A program made the position numbers and the translations under genes. 64,000 nucleotides of DNA. It comes from Bolinopsis microptera. Lineage: Eukaryota > Ctenophora > Tentaculata > Lobata > Bolinopsidae. Shown piece after piece: positions 28,331-45,171 of the stretch. Position 1 is the first letter of the stretch, and each line of letters begins with the position of its first letter. The stretch is taken from the NCBI RefSeq assembly GCF_026151205.1, contig NC_087076.1, positions 12,757,675-12,821,674 on the forward strand, written 5' to 3'. Below the pieces are notes generated by a model. That model had not been told where the DNA came from, made no database searches, and saw only the letters and a list, made by a program, of their open reading frames with translations.

Positions 28331-29690
28331 CATTGGTGATATTTAGTTCACGGGGGGATTTCCAGGTTGGGAGTTTTGTGGCCTCGTCAAGATTCAAGAT
28401 AATAAGTGAGGGAAACCCTTCAAGATGCAAAGTGTGGGGATAAACTCGGAGAATTGGACCGCAATCCATAATTCTCCGTCATTATTCTAATATATCACTA
28501 CATTGTGAAGTGTGAACATCAATCCAAGAACATAAAAAGAGTGTACCCTTCCAATAAGGGCACCTTCAAACCGGGGACAAAAGGATTTCGCGATTATTTT
28601 GGCCAAAAATCGCGAATTTTAACAGACTATACCTTAAACTATACATATTTGTCGCAAATAATGGGAAAAATCGCGATTCCGTACATGCCGCGATTTCCTT
28701 TTTTCCCTTCTTCAAACTGACAGTACCTCAAGTTAGAACTGAGACTATTCCCAGACCTACAGCCTCAAAGTAAATCTCAGTCTTGTCCGCTTGCAACATA
28801 AATATGTTGCGTGTTGTGAGGATGTTATGAACCGTGTTTACTGTCTCATCAAATCATTGCTCATTAGCAAAACATGAACCGTACAAAGACAGGTCACATG
28901 TGTTTTTCCTTAGCAACGTGTGTAATAGTCGTAGTGACTGGTAATGTCGAGAGACAGTGATGATTTTGTAAACTACTAAATATACGTTACTTGGCGACCA
29001 ATGCTTAAGTAATGATAGTAATATAACTTTATTTATAGTCAATGTTCTTAAGTTATTTATAGTTTTAGTAGATGGTGTGAGTTACTTAGTAACTGCTGCT
29101 TCCTTCTCACGTAAGAATCTTATTAGGCACAACCCTTCATCAAGAGATCACTCTCCAAGACTAAGCTATTAACCACTGGTTGTAAAATAAAAGCTTGATA
29201 ACATATAAAATAAAAATATATTTTCTCTATTAACATAATGTAAAGAGCATTTGTATGGACAAATAGTGGAGAGTTTCTTCAAGCTTAACGGTCAAATGCT
29301 GACTGTTCTTAAAGCTGATTGGTTAAGAAAAGTCAGCTTTGCAAGCCGTTTGGTCGGACGTAATGTGTCCAAGCATAAAATATAAAACTGAACAGATCAG
29401 TTTCAGTGAAGGTAAGAATGGTTGGCACCCTCAAAGTAGTGTTATTATAACGAGAAGTAGAATAACTGGAGAGTTAAGTCATTATGAGCCACAAGACCAG
29501 CCGACACTCAGTACCTGATCCCCCCAGCCGACAGCCGTGCAGGTTGAGATGCGGGTATTGAGACTTAGTACTGAGAAGATGAAGAGATACAGTACTAAGC
29601 AGCTCGGTATGTAATATGCGGAATATTCCGAGGAGTTTACAGGTCTTCAACACGGTCGTATACTTCAGGTTGGGTGTACGTATTACGTAA
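28331..29690. other. No gene seen
   Basis: Around 28,585-28,700 there are TCGCGATTT/AAATCGCGA inverted motifs. They resemble the degenerate repeat at 63,519-63,690. Confidence 0.5.
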
Positions 29691-29696
29691 TGAAGT

Positions 29697-30005
29697 TTAC
29701 AAAGAATCTGGGAAAATTGCGGGCTTAAGATCGCGAAAGTTAAAGAAACTTTTAGGATTTCGAGAGGTTAATTATAGAAAATCTGACTGTTAAATAAAGA
29801 TAAAACTCGGTTGACAAAGAATCTGCCAGTATGAAGATATAACCTACTGAAGTTCGAGTTAATAAAGTAAAAATTTTGGCGGATGAAAATGTGCGGGCTA
29901 AAGATCATTAAATTTAAGAAACTTGTAAGATTTCTCGGAAAGTTAACATAGAAAACCTGGCTGTAAAGTGAAGGTAAAGCTCGCGGCTGGCAAAGAATCT
30001 ACCAG
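29697..30005. repeat. Diverged direct repeat of about 170 bp
   Basis: Two blocks (about 29,710-29,840 and 29,885-30,010) share ordered motifs: GCGGGCT...AAGATC, TTAAGAAACTT, AGAAAA(T/C)CTG, CAAAGAATCT(G/A)CCAG. The duplication is old and diverged. Confidence 0.7.
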
Positions 30006-30497
30006 AATAACTTCCACTGCTAAACTATGTTTACGAAAGAGCTCAACGAGTAAATAGTCCTATCAAGCACACGATCAGAGGGAGAAAACCACCGAAAAGT
30101 ACAAAACACAAGTATTTATGAAGGAGCATATTATAAGAGCGTGACAACAACATGACCGCTACAACAACTACGAAAGAAGGAGAAGACGTCGTGTCCTTGC
30201 TCTCCCTCTCTCTCACATACTGATATATCCAGACTGAGAATACACAGTGCAGAACACTTTAACAGCACACTGAGCATGTCAAGTAGTGATGAGGAGGTGT
30301 AGTGGTGTGTGTGTGTGTGTGTCATGTGATCTGCATTACTCAGGCTATCACTTGTGTGGTCTGTCCGTGTTTTGAGTGTGTGAAACGAGGTGCCGTATTT
30401 CGGCATGTTTTGAACGAGAGAGGCATGGTTCCTACAAGTGGTGCCGTTTGATTGGTTCCCAGATTGAAAGCAGACACGCAGTGATGAGGGAATACGG

Positions 30498-36387
<5,890 letters not shown>

Positions 36388-36712
36388 CAGCTAATAAAGG
36401 CTCTTTTGTAGTTCTAACCCCTTACACGATCGGTAAATAGAACGGTCACACACGTACTATAATACGTACTATAATACGTACTATAATACGTACTATACTA
36501 CGTGCTATAATACGTGCTATAATACGTGCTATAATACGTATTATAATACGTACTATAATACGTACTATAATACGTACTATAATACGTACTATAATACTTA
36601 CTATAATACGCACTATAATACGTACGTGTTTGACCGTTCTATTTACCGATCGTGTAAGGGGTTAGAACTACAAAAGACCCTTTATTAGCTGTAAGGGGTT
36701 AGAACTACAAAA
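36388..36712. mobile_element. Hairpin element enclosing a TACTATAATACG array
   Basis: The left arm (about 36,388-36,456) reads through GTAGTTCTAACCCCTTACAC to GTACT. Its inverted copy begins at about 36,620. Between them are about 13 tandem copies of the 12-bp unit TACTATAATACG. Just right of the hairpin, the block AAGGGGTTAGAACTACAAAA is duplicated again (about 36,692-36,712). This is a foldback or MITE-like structure; no target duplication was identified. Confidence 0.7.
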
Positions 36713-37836
<1,124 letters not shown>

Positions 37837-39610
37837 TGAGACTTGAGACAGCCTGCGTTCTCAGGAAATTACCAGGAGAATTCCAGAATGTTCGATCTGC
37901 CAACATAACTGCCTCTGAGTAACACATTGCAGCAGCTGGGAGAGAGCTGATGACCGCCATATATCCTGTAGGAGCCATATTATATGCTATACGTTAACTT
38001 CACAACTCTAGTTCATATGCAGTATTATTCGAGATGTTGCGGAGAGTGTGTGAGAGATTGGTCAGTCTAAACGAGGGTAACCTGGAGGGTGGGGTTGCTA
38101 GCATGAGAAGAGAGGGATGTGGGAGGAGTGATGTGTGAACCGTCTCATGTGCTCTCTTTTTCAAAGTGTGCAACTCTATAAGTGATAATTTTACCAGAGA
38201 TCAAAGAAGTCGATGAGCTTAAAACTCATAACAAACTGATTTGTTTATAAGCATGAATCTCTTGACAAGTACAAACGAGTAAAAGATGTGACACGTAGAA
38301 TAATTTAGCGTTGTCTAAACGAGTAATAAAAACAGTTAGTAAGAAGAAATTTAGTCCGCAATGATCCATTTGTCACATTAGAAAACCAAGCTGAAGAAGG
38401 CAGAAATATAAGCAGATGAGACCAAGGAAATAAAGTATCCCAGCCTCGAATCGATTATCACGGATAAATGGCAAGTATGTTGCTAGCTGCACGGACAACC
38501 AACACTGAACTACATTGACAGCGCAATGATAAAAGTCGGGCGATGAAAGTTCTCGACTGTGTAGATACTAAATGCCAGCAGACCGTTAGTTGGTGGGTAT
38601 TAGAGAAATATAACACTACTTCTGGCTTTGCTAGATTAACACATCGAGAGAAGTTTGGTGGCGTACCCGGGAGGAGGAGGACCCTGAGCTGTAAAAAACA
38701 ATAGACAGCTAATTTAGTAATTACAGGGCAAGACGACCGGGGGATTGGTTGGGTCCTAGAGAGGTAAATTGAGCGAGTAATAACTCTGGCATGACTCCAG
38801 CTTTGCAGAACTGAGAGCGGGAAGTTTACTAAATCATTTCAGTGCCTTTGTACAGATTACTGGGCGGAAAAAATGCCGCGTCAGCCACTAATTGAATCAG
38901 AATAGAGAGCTTTACACAGCGAGTAAGTAAATGATGATCGGAGAAAAAACGATGATGTGCCAAGCAAAGAAACACACAAATACTGCCAATGTTAAAACAA
39001 TGTACGTCATTCGCGGGGATTTGCCATCGCTGAAATAAAAACCACTCCTGTGCAACACGAGTTTGTTAATCACTGCTTATGATTCGCGCGGCGTCATAGT
39101 ATATATAATAGGTTCATAGAATTAATTACACTCTGATCTTACTGTCTGATTTTCAAAATGATTTGAATGAAATAACATATAATATAATCAATCGTTAAAA
39201 AATTTTGGACTATTATATGTAATGTATATGATTAGTAAAATGCTAAAATTGAAAATATTCAGATGAATCTGGATGTATTTTAGTTCCAACGCCGCGCAGT
39301 CAACTTCGGAAGCTATGCCACTCTATGTATGAGCGCAACATACTAGCAAAAATCGAGCGCTACGTGTAGATCGAACCGGCTGCAGATTGCGTTAACGGTA
39401 GCTTGACTTCGATTTCTGCTGTGTACTTATTTCGTCGTGATATACCAGTGTGCCTTTAATAACTGATGTTTAGGTTCTTATAACGATAAATTTGAAATTG
39501 ATCTTTCAATTAATCTGTGCACCTCTGACATTAAGAGATAAGCCTTGCTAGGCGTTAGTCACTTCAGGATTGTGATAATATTCGTTTCCGATTTTTGAAG
39601 AAATCAGCAT
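37837..39610. other. No gene seen; upstream region of IMPACT
   Basis: Unique-looking AT-rich DNA. The IMPACT promoter should lie in its last part, but no TATA box or initiator could be assigned with confidence. Confidence 0.5.
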
Positions 39611-39620
39611 TCACTTTCAG
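39611..39620 (+). promoter_or_regulatory. 3' splice acceptor upstream of IMPACT
   Basis: TCACTTTCAG ends 37 nt before the IMPACT ATG. It would serve either a 5'UTR intron or spliced-leader addition. Similar sites precede the next two genes. Confidence 0.45.
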
Positions 39621-39657
39621 CTCTAGTACCCTTGTAGTCTGATATAGCTTCCATCTC

Positions 39658-40602
39658 ATGGTTGTTCTTACGGCCAGCGAGAGGGAGCAGAATGTTGAGG
39701 AACAAATTAACGAAACTGAGCTTCTTGTATCCATGTTCGACAGCTCTGTGGCCATCGAAGACAACAGCGTTGTAACAATAAACATTAAGAGCGATCATTT
39801 TCTTCTCGTCCTCAGGTGTCTATATCACGAACTCTATCCGAGCCACGAACCTCCCATTTTCGCCATTATCGACATGACCAACACTTCTCATGCCTCTTAT
39901 GTGATTGATGATATTTTGTTAGAGTCAGAGTGCAACAAGCTGTTTGCACCAGGAGAATGTGTCGTTTATCAATGGGTTGTTTACATAACTGAGTACATCG
40001 AGGCTCTCGATGGCTTTGTTTCAAGAAATGCTGTGAGTCCAGAATTTTCTCCTGGAGACAATGATAAGGTAATTGCAGATATGGAAAACTTGCAGATTCT
40101 GGAGGACAAATTTAATGCCGAGGAAGTTAAGTTCACCGGCATCAGTCCTGAGGAAAGTTATCCACAACCATCAAAATCATATCCAATCCCCGAAATTTAC
40201 ACTGGAACAATTCTTACAGAACGAAAAAGTCATTTTCAAGCCCATGTTTGCCAAGTTTTTAGTAAGAGTGATATCGAAAACACCATGAGAACACTCCTAA
40301 TGAATCCCAAAATAGCCGGTGCATCTCACAACATCATGGCGTTTCGCTATGTAAGTGAATCAGGAACCCTTGCCCAAGACTATGATGATGACGGGGAGAC
40401 GAAAGCTGGTGGAAGACTTCTTGAACTGATCGATCTGATGAATGTGGAGAACTTGATGGTTGTGGTTACCAGATGGTATGGTGGTGTGATGTTGGGTCCC
40501 TCTAGGTTCAAGTGTATTAATAACATTGCCAAGATCACTATTCAGGACTCTGGATATTATTATACTGGTGATGTAAGTAAAAAGAAGAAAAAGAAGAAAT
40601 AG
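39658..40602 (+). CDS. IMPACT: IMPACT homologue (GCN1-binding inhibitor of GCN2)
   Basis: A single-exon 314-residue protein, close to the usual length of about 320. An N-terminal RWD domain covers roughly residues 10-118 (the YPSHEPPIF segment at 60-68 is typical). An Impact/UPF0029 domain covers about 180-292, with the family signature AGGRLLELI at 250-258, then VVVTRWYGGVMLG at 268-280. The C-terminus is a lysine run, also usual for the family. In animals and yeast (Yih1) the protein binds GCN1 in the cytosol and so restrains the eIF2alpha kinase GCN2. The first ATG is used; an acceptor lies 37 nt upstream. A consensus donor GTAAGT occurs inside the reading frame at 40,573, just before the lysine tail, so an alternative C-terminus is possible. 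Hyccin follows 526 nt downstream on the same strand. Confidence 0.95.
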   Translation: MVVLTASEREQNVEEQINETELLVSMFDSSVAIEDNSVVTINIKSDHFLLVLRCLYHELYPSHEPPIFAIIDMTNTSHASYVIDDILLESECNKLFAPGECVVYQWVVYITEYIEALDGFVSRNAVSPEFSPGDNDKVIADMENLQILEDKFNAEEVKFTGISPEESYPQPSKSYPIPEIYTGTILTERKSHFQAHVCQVFSKSDIENTMRTLLMNPKIAGASHNIMAFRYVSESGTLAQDYDDDGETKAGGRLLELIDLMNVENLMVVVTRWYGGVMLGPSRFKCINNIAKITIQDSGYYYTGDVSKKKKKKK

Positions 40603-41128
40603 AAGAAATAAGTTCAATTGTCGGTAATGAAGTTGAGGGTATTATAGCTTTTGCATGATCTGATTTTTAACTTGGTATTTAAATACATGCTAACACGATT
40701 TTTAGTCTTTGAATCAAATTTGTGCACTTTTTGTCTTCAAGTGCAATTTTTAAGTTAAAATTTAGATTTAATTTTGTATCATAATAATCTTGATGAATCT
40801 AGATTCTAGAAACTATTGATATTTTGATGGAATTTTAAGACGGTGATTCAATTTGCATTATCAGTTCACCCCAGCTTAGGAAAATCATTTCATGAAATTT
40901 ACATCTCAACCAATTACTCAAAATGGCAAGTCTTGTCTGGTGTTGTCATGCAGGTTTGACTATTTATTTGTAAAATAGTGAACAGTTCAACATATATTTT
41001 AAATGGTTAATTATGCGAACCTGCACTTTGCATCCACTGCAACAAAATGGTGACTGTTTATTAGTTAAGTGGTGAACACTAAACATAATTTCGTTTCAGG
41101 ATGTAGTTTGTGCTGAATTCTCAAAACG
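40603..41128. other. IMPACT-hyccin intergenic region
   Basis: AT-rich 3'UTR-like DNA without a canonical AATAAA close to the stop. It ends in the acceptor TTTCGTTTCAG (AG at 41,098-41,099), 29 nt before the hyccin ATG. Confidence 0.5.
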
Positions 41129-42307
41129 ATGGGGGAAGTGGTTGACACCCTTCAACAGCATCTCGAAGAAGAGCTTCGCAGTCCTGGTAAACCAATCTCC
41201 AGCAATTTCAACGATATTTTACTCAATCTAAAGCTACACAACAATCAGAGTGACCTGATCACAACTCTAGCTGGGAACAGAGAGGTTTTGAAGCTGCTGA
41301 TAGAAGGTCTTGACACTAAAGTTTCTCTTATTAGAGCACTTTGTCCTGTGTTATACTCCTGGGTTACACTCAATACCGACCAGTCTATAGCCTTGGTATG
41401 TGAGTTCATTCCATCTCTCATTTGGAGCTATTTGTCCACAGTCGGCACTGATGAGCCTGAAGAAGCAGAATCTATTCTCACAAACCTCGCAAACATTTTG
41501 TCCCACAAAAGTGGCTTCAGTTTTCGTCTACCTTCAATCCACATGATCTCAGTTTACCATCACCCAGCTAAAATGCAATACACGGGTGGGCTGACTGAGG
41601 CTAGTTTATCGAAAGGTTTCAATATGGAACCAGTTTTTAGTGACGCAACACCAGAACGTTACTCCAGCATCACCTCTTCAAACAGACTCTCGTTACTTAC
41701 CCTGCTGCTGGAGAAGTATAATCAGAGTATGGGGGACATGTCACCCGGTAGTTTAGATCGGTACTGTTGGCTGTGTATATGGGTGTGTGGCAGTGGTATG
41801 CCCAGTTCAGCTGTTCCCATCAGCGATATGAAGTGTTGGGCCTTTTGTCAAACTAGATTTACCTTGAACAAGAATTTCATGACTGCTCTGGCATCAGGGC
41901 TGCAGTATTGCGTGTATAATGGACATTTTGTTGTTGCTAAAGATGCCCTTGATACAGTCGCAATAAGAGCACAATACGACGTGTGTGCAGAAGTCATGAT
42001 GCTAACGGCATCTCTCCTTGACAGCATCAAGATCTCATCTGTGACACCTGCCTCCAAACCGTTTGGCATTGCCATCCCACAACTATCAGGAACTCAAGAC
42101 GATACTAGGCCGGTTAGAAGGTCTATAATTAGACACGAGGACGTACAGACACTGAAAAAGAGGATATCATCCAATGAGATTCGTGAGGATAGTGAGAATG
42201 AGGGACCCTCTCCTGCGTCCGTTATAGTGGACTGTGCTGATTCTGACGATTCTGATATTCATATTGCGGGTTTCAGGGGTGGCAGATTGCAGAACACCTC
42301 CGTTTGA
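41129..42307 (+). CDS. FAM126A: Hyccin/FAM126 family protein
   Basis: A single-exon, 392-residue protein. Colinear similarity to vertebrate hyccin covers about residues 25-300. Landmarks are IPSLIWSYL (94-102), the PSIHMISVYHHP segment (135-146), LTEASLSKG (155-163), SNRLSLLTLLLEKYN (184-198) and YNGHFVVAKDALD (263-275). The acidic, serine-rich tail after residue 330 is shorter than in vertebrates (about 520 residues in all). In animals hyccin forms a cytosolic complex with TTC7 and EFR3 that brings PI4KIIIalpha to the plasma membrane for PI4P synthesis. Invertebrates usually have one gene for both vertebrate paralogues, so the A in the symbol is nominal. The start has GGGGAA after ATG and an acceptor 29 nt upstream. 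Confidence 0.9.
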   Translation: MGEVVDTLQQHLEEELRSPGKPISSNFNDILLNLKLHNNQSDLITTLAGNREVLKLLIEGLDTKVSLIRALCPVLYSWVTLNTDQSIALVCEFIPSLIWSYLSTVGTDEPEEAESILTNLANILSHKSGFSFRLPSIHMISVYHHPAKMQYTGGLTEASLSKGFNMEPVFSDATPERYSSITSSNRLSLLTLLLEKYNQSMGDMSPGSLDRYCWLCIWVCGSGMPSSAVPISDMKCWAFCQTRFTLNKNFMTALASGLQYCVYNGHFVVAKDALDTVAIRAQYDVCAEVMMLTASLLDSIKISSVTPASKPFGIAIPQLSGTQDDTRPVRRSIIRHEDVQTLKKRISSNEIREDSENEGPSPASVIVDCADSDDSDIHIAGFRGGRLQNTSV

Positions 42308-42890
42308 GGAATGCCGTGTTTTCACATGGGATGTTATTGAGTTGTGAATATATTTTTGAAATTAGCAAGTTTTGACCCCAAAAACAAGCAGAGATTGGGG
42401 TTTGGGCGAATAGGTTAATATTGAGAACTGGTACAGCTGAAGAAAACTAAAAGTCTACAGAAATTTCAAATCAAAATTTGCTTTAATATAACTTTTTTCA
42501 GCAGATTTTTAACTAAGCTGCTGAGTCTAATACGCGAATAGGAAAAAGTGTTACTTTTTGCCTCACCTTAATTATTAGAACACAAGTTCTTTTATTTGGA
42601 CACTGTTTCTGGTTTATTTACGTTTTCTGGTCAGCATAGTGCAACTTTACTGTTTTATTGTAATGTAGCATAATTTTAGATGCTATGGTACCGCTGTGTA
42701 TGGAAGCTATATTTTCTGATTATTAATTAATGTTTGATCTTTGTTGAGTTATAATTATGATAATGTATAATTTGGTTTGCTTACTTTCGAATTTCAATCA
42801 CTTGCATTATCATTAGTTTGTCGCCAAAAAGTTCAAACAATAGATACTTTGAAATTATGAGGAATGTATGTTTATTTGCCCTTGCTGTTG
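42308..42890. other. Hyccin downstream region
   Basis: AT-rich with no gene. It ends at the transposon copy at 42,891. Confidence 0.5.
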
Positions 42891-43044
42891 GGGGTCGTTC
42901 AAATATTACGTAATCACTGAGGGGGGTTTCTAAATGATTACGGTAGTGTAATTTAGATACAATAGCATGTGTAAAACTGATTACGGAGGGGGGGGGGGGT
43001 TAAAAATTGCCCATAAAGTGACTACGTAATATGTGAACGACCCC
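42891..43044. mobile_element. Short GGGGTCGTTC transposon (MITE), 154 bp
   Basis: Terminal inverted repeats of about 24 bp (GGGGTCGTTCAAATATTACG on the left, matching the right end in complement) enclose a G-rich core with a run of G. The flanks show a 3-bp direct repeat, TTG (42,888-42,890 and 43,045-43,047). The right end is only 81 bp before the ADRM1 start, inside its promoter or 5' region. The larger relative is at 48,700. Confidence 0.85.
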
Positions 43045-43100
43045 TTGTTATATCTAACAAAATATCAATGTTCAACAATTTCTACACACTTCTAACACAC

Positions 43101-43110
43101 TTTCTTCCAG
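43101..43110 (+). promoter_or_regulatory. 3' splice acceptor upstream of ADRM1
   Basis: TTTCTTCCAG, a strong polypyrimidine acceptor, ends 15 nt before the ADRM1 ATG. A leader this short with no exon between suggests trans-splicing or a 5'UTR intron. Confidence 0.55.
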
Positions 43111-43125
43111 TATACCAGCTGCAAA

Positions 43126-44064
43126 ATGGCACTCCCTCTTTTTGGCGGAACTCAACAGAAGTCCACAAAGAACCTGATCGAGTTCAAGGCAGGCAAGATG
43201 GTCCAGAAGGGTAAGATGGTGCACCCCGACACCCGGAAGGGCATGATATACGTCTACAAGAGTGAGGATAGTCTGACTCACTTCTGTTGGAAGGACCGGT
43301 CCACTGGGGAGGTTGTGGACGATCTGATTATATTCCCTGATGATGCAGACTTCTCACGTGTAACTCAGTGTACCACGGGACGTGTTTACATCATGAAGTT
43401 CAGGAGTAGCAACCGGAGATTCTTCTGTTGGATGCAGGAGCCCAAGGAGGACAAGGATGAGGAAAAGTGTAAGAAGGTTAACGAGATCCTAAACGGGAAT
43501 GCAGCAGCAGCAGCAGAGGAAACTACCCCCGCTGCCACTACGGCTACTCCCGCTACTCCTGCTACCCCCAGTGGTGCTGCTAATCTGGGGCAATCCCAAC
43601 TCATGGACATGCTCTCAGGAACACCAGTCTCCAGCAGATCCAACGGAGCGCCTGTATCTGTTGCTGCGCTACAAAACATACTACAGAACATGCCCAGCAA
43701 CGGGGGCGCACCTAAAGAAAGTGTCACACCTGCCAGTGTGATCAGCAAAGAAGCTATAGACGGTCTGCTGGAGTGTCCAGATACTGTGGCTAAGCTAGAA
43801 CAGCACCTCCCTGAAGCGCTGCGCGGGAACCCGGAGACAATGCGCGGCACTCTCAACTCACCCCAGTTCCAACAGGGACTACAGCTGTTCAGCAGCGCTT
43901 TCAAGTCCGGACAGCTTGCTCCGTTGATGAAGAGTTTAGGTTTTACAGATAGTGCTGGCAATGCTGCTGCTGGAGGAGACTTTGAGGCGTTTGTACGCGC
44001 CGTGGCAGACGCGACTAAGGAGAAGGAGAAGGATGATGTAGAGGAGGACATGGCTCTGGACTAG
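43126..44064 (+). CDS. ADRM1: Proteasomal ubiquitin receptor ADRM1/Rpn13
   Basis: A single-exon, 312-residue protein (human about 407). An N-terminal Pru domain spans about residues 12-122. It contains LIEFKAGKM, HFCWKDR, the ubiquitin-contact loop DDLIIFPDD (65-73) and CWMQEPKEDKDEE. An Ala/Thr/Pro-rich linker (about 125-155) is followed by a C-terminal DEUBAD domain (about 200-295), the region that binds and activates the deubiquitinase UCH37/UCHL5. The protein ends with the acidic EEDMALD, much like vertebrate ADRM1. It sits in the 19S regulatory particle through Rpn2 and recruits ubiquitinated substrates. The shorter length comes from the linker. The coding sequence is GC-richer than its flanks. 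Confidence 0.97.
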   Translation: MALPLFGGTQQKSTKNLIEFKAGKMVQKGKMVHPDTRKGMIYVYKSEDSLTHFCWKDRSTGEVVDDLIIFPDDADFSRVTQCTTGRVYIMKFRSSNRRFFCWMQEPKEDKDEEKCKKVNEILNGNAAAAAEETTPAATTATPATPATPSGAANLGQSQLMDMLSGTPVSSRSNGAPVSVAALQNILQNMPSNGGAPKESVTPASVISKEAIDGLLECPDTVAKLEQHLPEALRGNPETMRGTLNSPQFQQGLQLFSSAFKSGQLAPLMKSLGFTDSAGNAAAGGDFEAFVRAVADATKEKEKDDVEEDMALD

Positions 44065-45171
44065 TTTTGTTCGTGCATCTATCACGTGCGAGTCACGTGC
44101 GTGCCTTGCATGTTTAACAGAAACCAGCTTAATTGATATTTGTGGGAACTTGTGGAAACAAATTGGGATTTTTGATTGATGTAGACATCAACACTGTGTG
44201 GCATCTATTTAATATTGCAAAACGGTTTTCTTTATAAAGACTATGCAAAGTGTTGAGAGATCTTTTGTAAAGTTCAATGTTTCGGTGTATTTCTACATTT
44301 GTATCCTACATGTACATTGTACAATTGTACATTGTACATGTGTCTTTGTAGCTTACTGTTTTTTTCCGGAGATGATCAAATATTTTGAGTTTTCCAGGTC
44401 TGCCCCCAAAAGTGTTTCGCTAGCTTTCTTTGCTGATGATAATATTATGCCAATAGTGACTATAATAATGAACGGGAGAGTTTTTGTCGAGGATATTAAA
44501 TGATTTTTTCAGGGATGAGTTCTAGTCTGCGTGTGTAGCCGGTAGCCAATTTAAACTGTAATTTGTGAATTTTAGCAGTTAATACTAATTTAGAAGTAAA
44601 GTAAAAAGAACTGTATTTTGGATTGGTTATACAATGTACCAAGTAATATTGAGTTAGCTACATATCCTCGTTTTATTTAGCTACAATTATTTATTAAGGT
44701 AGTGAGAGGCTATTGTTAATTCTATTAATGAAAAAATTGAGATCAAATATTTCTGATATAAAACAGGTGGAAAGCTAGACTAACCTAACAATATCCCTAG
44801 GACTTTTTAAGTGTCATGACCTAAAATATAACAGAATCAACATTTGAACCAACCTTCTTTTATCCGGTGTTAAAGCTACGAAACTTCATCAACCTACCAT
44901 AATACTACTGCAACCAATGTGACATTCACGGAAATACAAGCTTCCAGATCTAGGAGATTCTAATTAAAATCGTGTACTTCCTTTAATCGGGTTTGACAAC
45001 TCTTGATAGTATCAGGGTGTTCAGTAGCCTGGATACTATCTGGATCTCAATACTGTGTGGACTGAACATCAGATACTTCGGGGAACAGACGCCAAAAACT
45101 AAAAATTCCAGAAAAACAAACAATAGAAATAAAGTGAGAACGTTTCACACGGAAAGATAAATACGTGAAGG
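44065..45171. other. ADRM1-ABHD18 intergenic region
   Basis: AT-rich. It holds a near-perfect 34-nt palindrome at 44,308-44,341 (arm ACATGTACATTGTACA), probably in the ADRM1 3'UTR. No gene was recognised; the 86-codon frame at 44,243 has no domain. Confidence 0.5.

Noticed and set aside
37885-37972. Minus-strand open segment between CTACAG and GTAATT
   Set aside because: Splice sites are plausible but the peptide has no recognisable feature and adjoins a GA array.
43386-44051. 221-codon minus-strand frame
   Set aside because: Antisense shadow of ADRM1.
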